This document shows, in pieces, positions 24,092 through 32,810 of a stretch of DNA of 64,000 nt. A program made the translations under genes and the position numbers. Below the pieces are notes generated by a model, which was not told where the DNA came from, did no database searches, and saw nothing but the letters and a program-made list of their open reading frames with translations. The stretch lies in the NCBI GenBank assembly GCA_024234815.1, contig JACKNO010000007.1:124001-188000 (forward strand), read 5' to 3'. Within the stretch, counting starts at the first letter, position 1, and each line of letters begins with the position of its first letter. This DNA is from Pseudomonadales bacterium (lineage in GTDB: Bacteria; Pseudomonadota; Gammaproteobacteria; Pseudomonadales; Halieaceae).

Positions 24092-24178
24092 CGGGGCGCA
24101 ATACAGGCCCCCACTCTCCCGGGTTGTCGAGACTTGAGTCCGCGCGCGCAGAGGAGGCGGACCAGCGAAAAAGCAGGG

Positions 24179-24895
24179 TCAGGAGCCGTGGCGCCGCCTG
24201 ACCTCGTCGAGACTCAGGTGCCGGACATCGTTGCCCTCTACCAGGTAGATGACTTCTTCGCAGAGATTCACCGCGTGATCGCCGACGCGCTCCAGTGCCC
24301 GTGCACAACTGTTTATACGCAGCAGGTTCTTGACCCGCTGGGGCTGTTCCATCATGTGGGTCATCAATAGCCGGTTGAGGGACTTGAACTCGCGGTCTAT
24401 CTCCTTGTCCCTTGCGATAACCTCGATCGCGGCGTCAACATCGAGGCGAGCGAAAGCGTCCAACGCGCCACGCAACATGGAGCAAACGCCCTCGCCCATA
24501 TGCTGTGGCTCACTGCAATAGGAGTTCCGGCCCGCATCGTCAGCGAGCTTCAAAGCCTTGCGGCCGATCTTGGCGGCCTCGTCGCCGATCCGCTCGAGAT
24601 TAGCCACCAAACGGATAATCGCGATGACGGTACGCAGGTCGCGTGCAGCCGGTTGGCGCAAGGCGAGAATGTCCGTGCACTGGGCACTGATCTGCAACTC
24701 GAGTGAGTTGACCTCTCTATCCGACCTGGCGACGATTCCGGCAAGCTCCCCGTCCCCTTTTGATAGCGCTTCGAGCGCTTGGCGGCACTGGCGTTCCACC
24801 AGCCCCCCCATGGTAAGTACACTCGAGCGCAAAGCCTCGAGCTCCGCGTCAAAGCGTTGGGAGGTGTGCTGGTCGGTATGCTGGGATTTATCCAT
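24179..24895 (-). CDS. phoU: Phosphate-signalling regulator PhoU (pst operon copy)
   Basis: PhoU links the Pst transporter to PhoR and prevents Pho activation when phosphate is plentiful. The 238-residue protein consists of two three-helix PhoU domains, with metal-binding signatures LERIGDEAAKIG (first domain) and LERVGDHAVNLCEE (second). It is the last gene of pstSCAB-phoU, 26 bases after pstB. It is a paralogue of the PhoU encoded after phoR at 29957-30661, with which it shares RQPAARDLRTVIAII-type segments. Confidence 0.95.
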   Translation of the reverse strand: MDKSQHTDQHTSQRFDAELEALRSSVLTMGGLVERQCRQALEALSKGDGELAGIVARSDREVNSLELQISAQCTDILALRQPAARDLRTVIAIIRLVANLERIGDEAAKIGRKALKLADDAGRNSYCSEPQHMGEGVCSMLRGALDAFARLDVDAAIEVIARDKEIDREFKSLNRLLMTHMMEQPQRVKNLLRINSCARALERVGDHAVNLCEEVIYLVEGNDVRHLSLDEVRRRHGS

Positions 24896-24921
24896 TCGAG
24901 CGCTCCAGGGTCGGGCTGCGG

Positions 24922-25800
24922 TCAGCCAAAACGACCGGTGATGTAGTTTTCGGTCAGCTGGTGCGCCGGCATGGTAAATATCTGTTTGGTATCGCCCACC
25001 TCGATCAGCTTACCCATGTGGAAATACGCCGTGCGCTGGGATACCCGCGCCGCCTGCTGCATTGAGTGGGTCACGATGGCTATCGTGTAATTCTCCTTCA
25101 ACTCGTCAATGAGTTCCTCGATGCGCGCCGTTGCAATCGGGTCCAGCGCCGAGCAGGGCTCGTCCATCAATATCACCTCGGGACTCACCGCGATGGCGCG
25201 AGCAATACAAAGGCGCTGTTGTTGCCCCCCCGACAGCCCGGTGCCGGGCTTGTCCAGTTGCTCCTTGACCTCTTCAAACAGGCTCGCGCGGCGCAGGCTG
25301 TCCTCGACTATCTCATCCATCTCGGATTTGTTGTGGGCGAGACCGTGAATCCGCGGGCCGTAGGCAACGTTTTCATAAATGGATTTGGGGAAGGGGTTCG
25401 GTTTCTGGAACACCATCCCCACCCGTGCGCGCAGCAGAACCGTGTCCTGCTCCTCGCCGTAGATGTCCTCGCCGTCCAGGGCAAATTCCCCTTGCACCCG
25501 GCAGCTGGGGATAATGTCGTTCATACGGTTGAGGGTTCGCAGGAAGGTGGACTTGCCGCAACCGGACGGTCCGATCATTGCGATAACCTCATTGCGCCCG
25601 ATGTCCAGCGATACATTCGTGATCGCCTGTTTCTCATCGTAAAAGACATTGACGTTGCGCGCGGTCATTTTGGCGTCATCCACAAAGGGAGAACCTATGG
25701 TCCGGTAATCATCCTGCTCGACGTGTTCGCGGATATCCAGCGAGCGTTTATTCCCCACCTCTCGCGTGGCGGCAGCGCCCTTTGACTCTGAACTTTTCAT
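24922..25800 (-). CDS. pstB: Phosphate ABC transporter ATP-binding protein
   Basis: PstB energises phosphate import. It has 292 residues with Walker A GPSGCGKST, a Q-loop in VGMVFQKPNPFP, signature LSGGQQQRL, Walker B VILMDEPCSALDP and the switch His in IAIVTHSMQQA. The N-terminal extension of about 40 residues before MTARNVNVFYDEK is longer than in E. coli but common in this class. The start at 25800 has AGGGGA seven bases before the ATG; upstream Met codons reach into pstA. Confidence 0.96.
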   Translation of the reverse strand: MKSSESKGAAATREVGNKRSLDIREHVEQDDYRTIGSPFVDDAKMTARNVNVFYDEKQAITNVSLDIGRNEVIAMIGPSGCGKSTFLRTLNRMNDIIPSCRVQGEFALDGEDIYGEEQDTVLLRARVGMVFQKPNPFPKSIYENVAYGPRIHGLAHNKSEMDEIVEDSLRRASLFEEVKEQLDKPGTGLSGGQQQRLCIARAIAVSPEVILMDEPCSALDPIATARIEELIDELKENYTIAIVTHSMQQAARVSQRTAYFHMGKLIEVGDTKQIFTMPAHQLTENYITGRFG

Positions 25801-25861
25801 CTTCTTTTCCCCTGCTGCCAACAAATAATCTGCTTCGGTAACCAACATACCATCCACCCGT

Positions 25862-27151
25862 CTATTTTCTCTCAAAGCGCCTGCGCAGGAAAATCGCGAA
25901 AGCATTCATCAGGATCAGGAAACCCATAAGCACCATGATTGCCGCAGATGTTTTCTCGGTAAATCCCCTTTCAGGGCTGTCCGCCCACAGGAATATCTGC
26001 ACCGGCAATACCGTTGCCGGATCGGTAACCCCACCAGGCACTTCCATGATAAAGGCCACCATGCCAATCATCAGCAGGGGTGCCGATTCGCCCAGGGCCT
26101 GCGCCATACCGATAATGGAGCCGGTGAGAATGCCCGGCATCGCAACCGGTAACACGTGGTGTACCACGGTTTGCAGCTTGGACGCCCCTACTCCGAGCGC
26201 GGCCTGGCGAATCGATGGTGACACTGCCTGGATGGCGGCCCTGGATGTGATGATGATGGTAGGCAGCGTCATCAGCGACAGTACGATACCGCCCACCAGC
26301 GGTGCCGAACGCGGCAACTCGAAAAAATTGATGAATACCGCGAGGCCCAGCAGGCCGAATACAATGGAGGGTACGGCGGCCAGGTTATTGATGTTGATTT
26401 CGATCAGGTCCGTCAGGCGATTGCGCGGGGCGAACTCCTCGAGATAGACCGCGGCGGATACGCCAATGGGAAACGCGATGAGAAAGGTAACCACAAGCGT
26501 AAAAAATGAACCGTACAATGCCACCCGGATACCCGCCATTTCGGGCTCGCGGGAGTCGCCCTGGGTGAAAAAGGTGGTATTGAATCGCGACTCGGTACGA
26601 CCCTCCGCCCGCAACTGGTCAAGCCAGGCTATCTGCAAATCCTTTACCTTGCGGTCAGCTTCCGGGCTGCCCGCCGGAATCTGCCCCTTAAGGTAACTGC
26701 CCGCTTCGGCGTGCGCCCGCAACCAGAACTCAGAGCTGTGGCCAATCAACCGGGGATCGTCCAGTACCTTATCCCTGAGGTTGTATTCCGCGCCCATGCT
26801 GAGCAAACGGTAGAGTTGCTGCTTTTCCTTGCGCCCACTCACATCGGGGAACATCGCGCGCAGACCGGCCTTTATCGCACCGAGATAGTCGGCGGAATAA
26901 AGCTGTTCCCGGCTTGGTTCGGCGGGCAGTCCGAGGGTGGCCGGGTCGAGATCAACGCTGACCTTGATGTAATGCTGGGTGAAGGCGGGTGTTCCCTTGC
27001 TGACAATGTCGGCCAGCAAAATGAACAGGAATACAAACCCTGTGAGCACCGCCAGGCGTCCGTACCACTGGAAACGGCGCTCGCGCGCATAGCGCTTCTT
27101 CAGGGATGCCCTGATCGCGTCGGTGGGCGTGGCGGAACGCGGCTTACTCAT
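25862..27151 (-). CDS. pstA: Phosphate ABC transporter permease PstA (long form)
   Basis: This permease subunit of 429 residues, against ~296 in E. coli, owes its extra length to a ~170-residue region between the first membrane helix (about 40-58) and the BPD_transp_1 domain (from about 215). That insertion is predicted periplasmic. The permease core shows the EAA-type loop AALGVGASKLQTVVHHVLP. The start at 27151 (MSKPRSATP) overlaps the pstC end by eight bases; an in-frame ATG at 27178 is an alternative. Long PstA/PstC proteins are common in Pseudomonas-like bacteria. Confidence 0.94.
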   Translation of the reverse strand: MSKPRSATPTDAIRASLKKRYARERRFQWYGRLAVLTGFVFLFILLADIVSKGTPAFTQHYIKVSVDLDPATLGLPAEPSREQLYSADYLGAIKAGLRAMFPDVSGRKEKQQLYRLLSMGAEYNLRDKVLDDPRLIGHSSEFWLRAHAEAGSYLKGQIPAGSPEADRKVKDLQIAWLDQLRAEGRTESRFNTTFFTQGDSREPEMAGIRVALYGSFFTLVVTFLIAFPIGVSAAVYLEEFAPRNRLTDLIEININNLAAVPSIVFGLLGLAVFINFFELPRSAPLVGGIVLSLMTLPTIIITSRAAIQAVSPSIRQAALGVGASKLQTVVHHVLPVAMPGILTGSIIGMAQALGESAPLLMIGMVAFIMEVPGGVTDPATVLPVQIFLWADSPERGFTEKTSAAIMVLMGFLILMNAFAIFLRRRFERK

Positions 27152-28532
27152 ATTGTTCACGGTATTTCCTGACGACATAGAGGGCGATGATATTCAGCAG
27201 CAGGGTCACGAAAAACAGCACCAGCCCGAGGGCGAATGCGGCCAGGGTCTTGGGATTGTCGAACTCCTGGTCCCCTACCAGCAAGGTCACGATCTGGACG
27301 GTAATCGTGGTGACGGCTTCCAGTGGATTGATGGTCAACCTCGCCGACAAACCGGCCGCCATCACGACGATCATGGTCTCACCGATCGCCCGCGATACCG
27401 CCAGCAGGATACCGCCGACAATGCCCGGCAGTGCCGCCGGCAGCAGTACCTTGCGAATGGTTTCATTCATGGTGGCGCCCATACCCAGCGATGCTTCGCG
27501 CATGGTGTCCGGTACCGCGTTGATAATGTCATCGGACAGCGACATCACGAAGGGGATAATCATGATCCCCATCACCAGGCCCGCCGCAAGAGCGCTTTCC
27601 GAGGCCACGTGCAGGCCCAGTGCCTCGCCCACATTGCGAATAAACGGGGCCACCGTCAGCGCCGCGAAAAATCCGTAGACCACCGTGGGCACCCCGGCGA
27701 GGATTTCCAGTACCGGCTTGGTGAACGCCCGGAAACGGCGGGTGGCGTACTCTGACAGGTAGATCGCCGACATCAGGCCCACGGGTACGGCGATTATCAT
27801 TGCCACCGTCGATATCAACAGGGTGCCGACGAACAGCGGCACAATGCCAAACGAGCCCGACGCCGCCACCTGGTCGGCGCGGATAGCCGTCTGCGGGCTC
27901 CACTGCAGACCGAACAGGAAATCGGCTATTGGTATCGCCTGGAAAAATCGGATTGCTTCAAACAGCACCGACAGCACGATACCCAGAGTGGTCAACACCG
28001 CCAGCAGGGAGCAGCTGAACAACAGCCACTTGAATATTTTTTCGACGTGGTTGCGGGCCCGAAGTTTAGGGTGAATTCGTCTTATCGCCAGCAGCGCGCC
28101 GAGCAGCGCAATCACGAACACCAGCAGGGCCTTGATGACGCGACTGGACTCTGCCAAGGCCCGGTAATGATCCCCCGCGACGATCTGGGCGGGGTCCAGC
28201 ATATCCGCGTCTGTCGCGCCGCGCGCGTAACCGACGACCTGGTTGAAATAGAGCCCCTGCTCGCTCTCCGACATCTGCCACAGTTCACCGGGCATATCAT
28301 CCTTCACGATGCTCGCCAGAATGCTGGACTCGAACAGCAGCCACAACACCAGCACGGTCAAGGCGGGCAGCAGCGCCCAGAGACCGGCCATGTAGCCGTA
28401 GTGCTTGGGCAGCGAGTGCAGCGCTCGCGCGCCACCCTGTCCCGACGTCACCGCGTGGGAACGTTTACGCCCCGTCAGAAAACTGATGACTGTCAACAGG
28501 ATCAGTACCAGAAAGACTGTTGTTGTTTCCAT
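27144..28532 (-). CDS. pstC: Phosphate ABC transporter permease PstC (long form)
   Basis: This 462-residue permease has extra N-terminal helices and a periplasmic segment before the transporter domain (from about residue 240). The EAA loop reads ASLGMGATMNETIRKVLLP. The start at 28532 (METTTVFLVLILL) has GAGGCGGGA directly upstream. It pairs with PstA to form the channel. A nested stem-loop lies between it and pstS. Confidence 0.94.
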   Translation of the reverse strand: METTTVFLVLILLTVISFLTGRKRSHAVTSGQGGARALHSLPKHYGYMAGLWALLPALTVLVLWLLFESSILASIVKDDMPGELWQMSESEQGLYFNQVVGYARGATDADMLDPAQIVAGDHYRALAESSRVIKALLVFVIALLGALLAIRRIHPKLRARNHVEKIFKWLLFSCSLLAVLTTLGIVLSVLFEAIRFFQAIPIADFLFGLQWSPQTAIRADQVAASGSFGIVPLFVGTLLISTVAMIIAVPVGLMSAIYLSEYATRRFRAFTKPVLEILAGVPTVVYGFFAALTVAPFIRNVGEALGLHVASESALAAGLVMGIMIIPFVMSLSDDIINAVPDTMREASLGMGATMNETIRKVLLPAALPGIVGGILLAVSRAIGETMIVVMAAGLSARLTINPLEAVTTITVQIVTLLVGDQEFDNPKTLAAFALGLVLFFVTLLLNIIALYVVRKYREQYE

Positions 28533-28550
28533 TCCCGCCTCTAACAAAAG

Positions 28551-28586
28551 AGTGCGCCGCTCCGGTAAACCCGGAGACAACGCACT
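28551..28586 (-). other. Nested stem-loop between pstS and pstC
   Basis: An inner hairpin, CTCCGG/CCGGAG (28560-28565 and 28571-28576) with a five-base loop, sits inside an outer AGTGCG/CGCACT pairing (28551-28556 and 28581-28586). There is no T-run. Such intercistronic structures after a periplasmic binding-protein gene usually stabilise upstream mRNA, giving excess PstS over permease. Confidence 0.5.
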
Positions 28587-28636
28587 TGTAACTGTTCGGG
28601 GCGCAGGACCCCGGTGCCGGACATTTACCTCGACAT

Positions 28637-29779
28637 TTACATCGACATCGGTGTCAGGGCTTTGACAGCGGCCTCGACTTCTTTCAGTTCATCCTCTGGC
28701 AGGGGAATCAGGCCCTTATCGGGCAGGTAACCGTCTTCACCCAAGGCCCTTGCGGACGTGAACTCCACTGCGTATTCCTGGATGCCGGGAATGATTCCGA
28801 CATGGGCGCTCTTGATGTAGAAGTACAACGGGCGTGACACGGGGTAATCGCCACTGGCAATCGTATCGTATGTCGGGGTTACACCGTCCACTTCGGAGCC
28901 CTGGACCTTGTCGCCGTTCTCCTCGAGGAAACTGAAGCCAAAGATTCCGACGGCATTGGGGTTCGCATCCAGTTTCTGCACAATGAGGTTATCGTTCTCA
29001 CCAGCCTCGATATAGGCCCCGTCCTCGCGCAGCGCGTAAGCTATGGTTTCGAAAATATCCTCGCCCTTGGGCGCCTTGCCCTTTTGCTCCTGCATCGCCT
29101 CGTAGAGGCCTGCAGGCAGGCCGAGTTTGGCCATTGCCGCTTTGATCTGTTGTGCCTGCTCCGCTGACAGGTCGCTCAAGGCTTTCAGTTCGGCAATTCT
29201 TTTGGCGCCACCGCCCATGGCCAACTCCGCAAATGCGTCGCGAGTTCCAGAGGTGGGGGGCGGTCCGAGTACTTCAATGGTTGTGGCGGGCAGATTCGGG
29301 TTGACGTCTTTCCAGGTCTTGTTCGGGTTGGGGATGAGCTTGCCATCGGGGCCTGGAATATCCTTGGCCAGGGCCAGGTACAGGTCTTTCAGGCTGATGG
29401 CCAATCTGGGTGCGCTCGCGGCATTTGCCAGCGCGATGCCATCGTAGCCGATCAGAACCTCTACTATCTCGGTAACGCCGTTGGCCTGGCAGTCGTTGTA
29501 CTCACTGGCCTTGATCCTGCGCGAGGAATTGGTGATGTCGGGGGTATTGGCACCCACGCCCTTGCAGAACAGCTTGAGACCGCCACCGGAACCGGTCGAC
29601 TCTATCTTCGGGGTCTTGAACTGCGTGGAGCGGCCAAAGCGTTCGGCGACTACTGTCGCAAACGGGTAGACGGTGGAGGATCCGACAATGCTGATGGTGT
29701 CGCGGTTCGCCGCCTGGGACACAGTTGCGCCGCCTATCATGGCGGCCAGGACAACTGCACTCACTGGATGCTTTTTCAC
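28637..29779 (-). CDS. pstS: Periplasmic phosphate-binding protein
   Basis: The 380-residue product has a signal peptide (MKKHPVSAVVLAAMIGGATVSQA). Phosphate-contact motifs include ISIVGSSTVYPFA near the N-terminus of the mature protein, STGSGGG and PPPTSGTRDAF. Length and an inserted helical segment (LSAEQAQQIKAAMAKLG) match the long PstS type paired with long PstC/PstA. It is the first gene of pstSCAB-phoU, with a PHO box and -10 immediately upstream. Confidence 0.96.
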   Translation of the reverse strand: MKKHPVSAVVLAAMIGGATVSQAANRDTISIVGSSTVYPFATVVAERFGRSTQFKTPKIESTGSGGGLKLFCKGVGANTPDITNSSRRIKASEYNDCQANGVTEIVEVLIGYDGIALANAASAPRLAISLKDLYLALAKDIPGPDGKLIPNPNKTWKDVNPNLPATTIEVLGPPPTSGTRDAFAELAMGGGAKRIAELKALSDLSAEQAQQIKAAMAKLGLPAGLYEAMQEQKGKAPKGEDIFETIAYALREDGAYIEAGENDNLIVQKLDANPNAVGIFGFSFLEENGDKVQGSEVDGVTPTYDTIASGDYPVSRPLYFYIKSAHVGIIPGIQEYAVEFTSARALGEDGYLPDKGLIPLPEDELKEVEAAVKALTPMSM

Positions 29780-29844
29780 GTGGTATGTACTCCCTGAATA
29801 AGACTTGGATAAAGTTCGGGGCCTGCCTCGAGTTCCCGGGGAGA

Positions 29845-29878
29845 ATTCTATGCCTGCTTTGTTACGAAAATGTTACAG
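29845..29878 (-). promoter_or_regulatory. PHO box and -10 of the pst operon
   Basis: On the minus strand CTGTAAC (29872-29878), spacer ATTT and TCGTAAC (29861-29867) match the PhoB box at 11-bp spacing. TAGAAT (29845-29850) lies ten bases downstream as -10. This known Pho target supports the same reading of the other boxes in this window. Confidence 0.82.
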
Positions 29879-29956
29879 CCCTGGAAATGGGCTTGCGAAT
29901 AGTCGCGGGGCGGGGTCGCGGGAAGCGGCGGCAGCGACATAGCCGCCACGGGGTAT

Positions 29957-30661
29957 CTAACTATCCAACTTCGACAGGCGGCCATGACGAACGTCCAGAC
30001 CGCGCACCAGATACACCACATGTTCGGCAATATTGCTGGCATGATCGCCGATCCGCTCCAAAGAGCGCAGCGCCCACATCTCGTTGATAATGCTGCCTAT
30101 CGCCCGCGGATCCTCCATCATGAAGGTCATGAGGCTGCGCAGTGCGCTGCCATATTCCCGGTCAACGATACTGTCATTTTTAACGACTTCCACGGCGGCT
30201 TCCACATCCAGCCGGGCGAAGGCATCCAGGGAGCGACGCAACATATCGGCCACATAGGTGCCGATATGACGGATCTCGACGAAGTTGCTGGCAGAATTGC
30301 CCGCCTCGGACAGGCGCATGGCCTGGCGCGCGACCTTGGCGGCCTCGTCCCCGATCCGCTCCAGGTCGGTATTCACCTTGATAATCGCCACCACCAGCCG
30401 CAGGTCACTGGCTGCGGGCTGGCGCCGCGCCAGGATAGAGGCGCACTGGTCATCGATGGACATCTCCATCTGGTTCACTTCATGGTCCCGGTCGATGATT
30501 ATTTCGGCCTGGCCGCTGTCCATAGCGACCAGGGCCTCGATGGCACTGGCCAGTTGCTGTTCGACCTTGCCTCCCATCTCGAGCATGTGATTACGCAGTT
30601 CCTCCAGTTCAGTATTGAACTGCCCCGAAATATGGTGCTTGTAATCGTCCTTCTTCAACAT
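29957..30661 (-). CDS. phoU: PhoU paralogue encoded with phoBR
   Basis: This 234-residue two-domain PhoU shows metal-binding signatures LERIGDEAAKVARQA and LERIGDHASNIAEHV. It begins four bases after phoR, so it is probably transcribed from the phoB promoter. With the pst-linked PhoU it makes two signalling adaptors in one locus; they share helix sequences but differ clearly, suggesting separate roles (for example PhoR control versus transporter control). Confidence 0.95.
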   Translation of the reverse strand: MLKKDDYKHHISGQFNTELEELRNHMLEMGGKVEQQLASAIEALVAMDSGQAEIIIDRDHEVNQMEMSIDDQCASILARRQPAASDLRLVVAIIKVNTDLERIGDEAAKVARQAMRLSEAGNSASNFVEIRHIGTYVADMLRRSLDAFARLDVEAAVEVVKNDSIVDREYGSALRSLMTFMMEDPRAIGSIINEMWALRSLERIGDHASNIAEHVVYLVRGLDVRHGRLSKLDS

Positions 30662-30665
30662 CTGC

Positions 30666-32000
30666 CTAAACCCTCGTTGTCACTGTCGTGGTGCCTTGCG
30701 CCGGCGGAGTACTGGATTCCCGCGTTGTCGCCACTTTGCCCTGCCCGGGAAAAACCAGCGTGAAGGTACTGCCTTTACCCAGTTGGCTGGCGATCTGCAG
30801 GCGCGCTGCGTGGCTCGCCGCGACGTGTTTGACGATAGCCAGGCCCAGGCCTGTACCGCCGCAAGCCGTCGACCTGCTGTCCTCTACCCGGTAAAAACGC
30901 TCCGTCAGGTGCGGTATGTGCGCGGCGTCTATGCCGATACCCTCATCGCTGACCGCCAGGTGGTAACTGCCGTCCTGCTGCCGCCAGGAGACCCTTACCA
31001 CGCTGCCTTCCTTGCTGTACTTGATGGCGTTGAGTAACAGGTTTGACACTGCACTGTACAGCTCACGGTAGTCACCTGCCACCTTGTGGTCCGCCGCCAG
31101 CTCCAGCTCGACCTTGCGCCCTGGATACGCGGTGCGCAATTCGTCCTGCAACTCAGACAGCAGGGCCCGAATATCCACCGGCGTATGCATCCCTATGCCC
31201 TGCTCACCCTCGATCCTGGACAGCCACAGCAGATCCTTGAGCAGGTTCTCCATGCGATCAGCCTGCTGCTGCATCTGTTGCAGGGGCTTGATATAGCGAG
31301 AATCCAGCTTGCTGGTGTCACCGAGAAAGGTACCGAGATAACCGCTGATCACCGTCAGCGGGGTTCGCAGTTCGTGAGAGACATTGGCGACAAAATCCTT
31401 ACGCACTTTTTCCATGCGCACGCTGGCCGTAATGTTGCGGATAAACAGCAAGCGGTCGCCCGCGCCGAAACGGGTAATTTCAACGCTCAGCCAGGAACTG
31501 CTATCGCCGCCGGTGCGATACTCCAGCGGCGTCCCGAATTCGCCGCGATTGAAGTAGCGCAGGAACTCTGGCGCACGCACCAGGTTCATCAGGCTCTGCC
31601 CCTCATCCTCCGACCGCAATCCCAACAGGAGTCGGGCCGGTTCGTTGAACCACTTGAGAATCCCGTGATCATCGACAATCGCCACACCGTCACGCATCGA
31701 GGTGAAAGAGTTCTGCAAATAGTCGACAGTGGACTGCAGCCTGGCCCTGGCTTGCCTGTCCTTTTTCTGGAGTTGGTACATCTGGCTGAGCAGATCTCCC
31801 CAGATCCCATAGGTCTCCGGAGGCGGGTTCCCGGGATCAGCCAGCCAGCGCTGCACCTGGTACATCTGGTACAACCAGTACCCCACCAAACACAACAGGG
31901 TGGCGGCAACCGCCAGCAGGGGCATATCGTAATACCAGCCGATGCAGACTGCCACGAGCAGCAGGAAACCGACCCTGGTGGCAGTGGTGAACCAACTCAT
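30666..32000 (-). CDS. phoR: Phosphate regulon sensor histidine kinase
   Basis: PhoR phosphorylates PhoB during phosphate starvation. The 444-residue protein has two adjacent N-terminal hydrophobic helices (about 8-40) with no large periplasmic domain, as expected for PhoR. A PAS domain (about 95-195) is followed by a HisKA domain with the phospho-acceptor His in FVANVSHELRTPLTV and a HATPase domain with LLLNAIKYSKEG (N box) and GGTGLGLAIVKH (G2 box). It lies 19 bases after phoB. Confidence 0.95.
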   Translation of the reverse strand: MSWFTTATRVGFLLLVAVCIGWYYDMPLLAVAATLLCLVGYWLYQMYQVQRWLADPGNPPPETYGIWGDLLSQMYQLQKKDRQARARLQSTVDYLQNSFTSMRDGVAIVDDHGILKWFNEPARLLLGLRSEDEGQSLMNLVRAPEFLRYFNRGEFGTPLEYRTGGDSSSWLSVEITRFGAGDRLLFIRNITASVRMEKVRKDFVANVSHELRTPLTVISGYLGTFLGDTSKLDSRYIKPLQQMQQQADRMENLLKDLLWLSRIEGEQGIGMHTPVDIRALLSELQDELRTAYPGRKVELELAADHKVAGDYRELYSAVSNLLLNAIKYSKEGSVVRVSWRQQDGSYHLAVSDEGIGIDAAHIPHLTERFYRVEDSRSTACGGTGLGLAIVKHVAASHAARLQIASQLGKGSTFTLVFPGQGKVATTRESSTPPAQGTTTVTTRV

Positions 32001-32019
32001 CTTCTAGGACAGGACAGCA

Positions 32020-32724
32020 CTAGGCTACCCCTCGGGACGAAAATCGGTATCCGGTACCCCGCACCGTCTGGATGAGGTTGCTGTAGTCACCGCCCGGGGC
32101 CTGCAGTGCTTTGCGCAGACGGCGGATATGCACATCGATAGTGCGCTCCTCCACGTAGACGTTGGCACCCCAGACCTGGTCCAGCAACTGGCCGCGGGTA
32201 TAAGCCCGCTCCGGGTGGGAAATGAAAAAATGCAGCAGTTTGAACTCGGTTGGCCCCATCTCCACCGGCTGATCCGCAACCAGGACGCGCCGGCTCTCGC
32301 CATCCACAACCAGTTGACTCACCTGCATGCGTTCATTGCCGGGGCCAGCGCCGGAACGCCGCAACAACGCCCGTACCCGGGCAATCAACTCGCGGGGGGC
32401 GAAAGGTTTGGTGATGTAGTCGTCCGCACCGACATCGAGTCCCTGGATGACATTGTCCTCGGCGGTCTTGGCGGTCAGCATGATCACGGGAAGATCGCGG
32501 GTGGTATCGCCGCGCTTCAGGCGGCGCAGCATTTCCAGGCCGCTGCCGCCGGGCAGCATCCAGTCCAGCAATACAATATCGGGGCGCTCATCCACTACCT
32601 GGGTATAGGCGTCCTGTATATTGTCGGCCTCGATGCAGCGAAAGTCGGCGATCTCCAGTGCCATGCGCAGCATATCCCGGATCGCTGTTTCGTCATCGAC
32701 CACCAGCACTGTCGATTCACTCAT
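32020..32724 (-). CDS. phoB: Phosphate regulon response regulator
   Basis: The 234-residue OmpR-family regulator has a receiver domain with acidic pocket VDDE, phospho-acceptor Asp in DIVLLDWMLPG and Lys in MLTAKT. Its winged-helix DNA-binding domain includes TPTEFK-type MGPTEFKLLHF and VDVHIRRLRK-like IDVHIRRLRKAL. It should bind the 11-bp-spaced boxes found at five loci in this window, including its own promoter. Confidence 0.96.
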   Translation of the reverse strand: MSESTVLVVDDETAIRDMLRMALEIADFRCIEADNIQDAYTQVVDERPDIVLLDWMLPGGSGLEMLRRLKRGDTTRDLPVIMLTAKTAEDNVIQGLDVGADDYITKPFAPRELIARVRALLRRSGAGPGNERMQVSQLVVDGESRRVLVADQPVEMGPTEFKLLHFFISHPERAYTRGQLLDQVWGANVYVEERTIDVHIRRLRKALQAPGGDYSNLIQTVRGTGYRFSSRGVA

Positions 32725-32763
32725 CGGTCACTATCCCATCTGCTTAAGAAGTGTGCCTATTAG

Positions 32764-32792
32764 ATGATGAAAATGTGACAATTCGATGACAA
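32764..32792 (-). promoter_or_regulatory. PHO box of phoB (autoregulation)
   Basis: On the minus strand TTGTCAT (32786-32792), TTGTCAC (32775-32781) and the weaker TCATCAT (32764-32770) recur every 11 bp. A TAATAG element (32757-32762) is a possible -10, 12 bases after the second heptamer. Confidence 0.7.
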
Positions 32793-32810
32793 CGGCGCCG
32801 TCACACGGCG

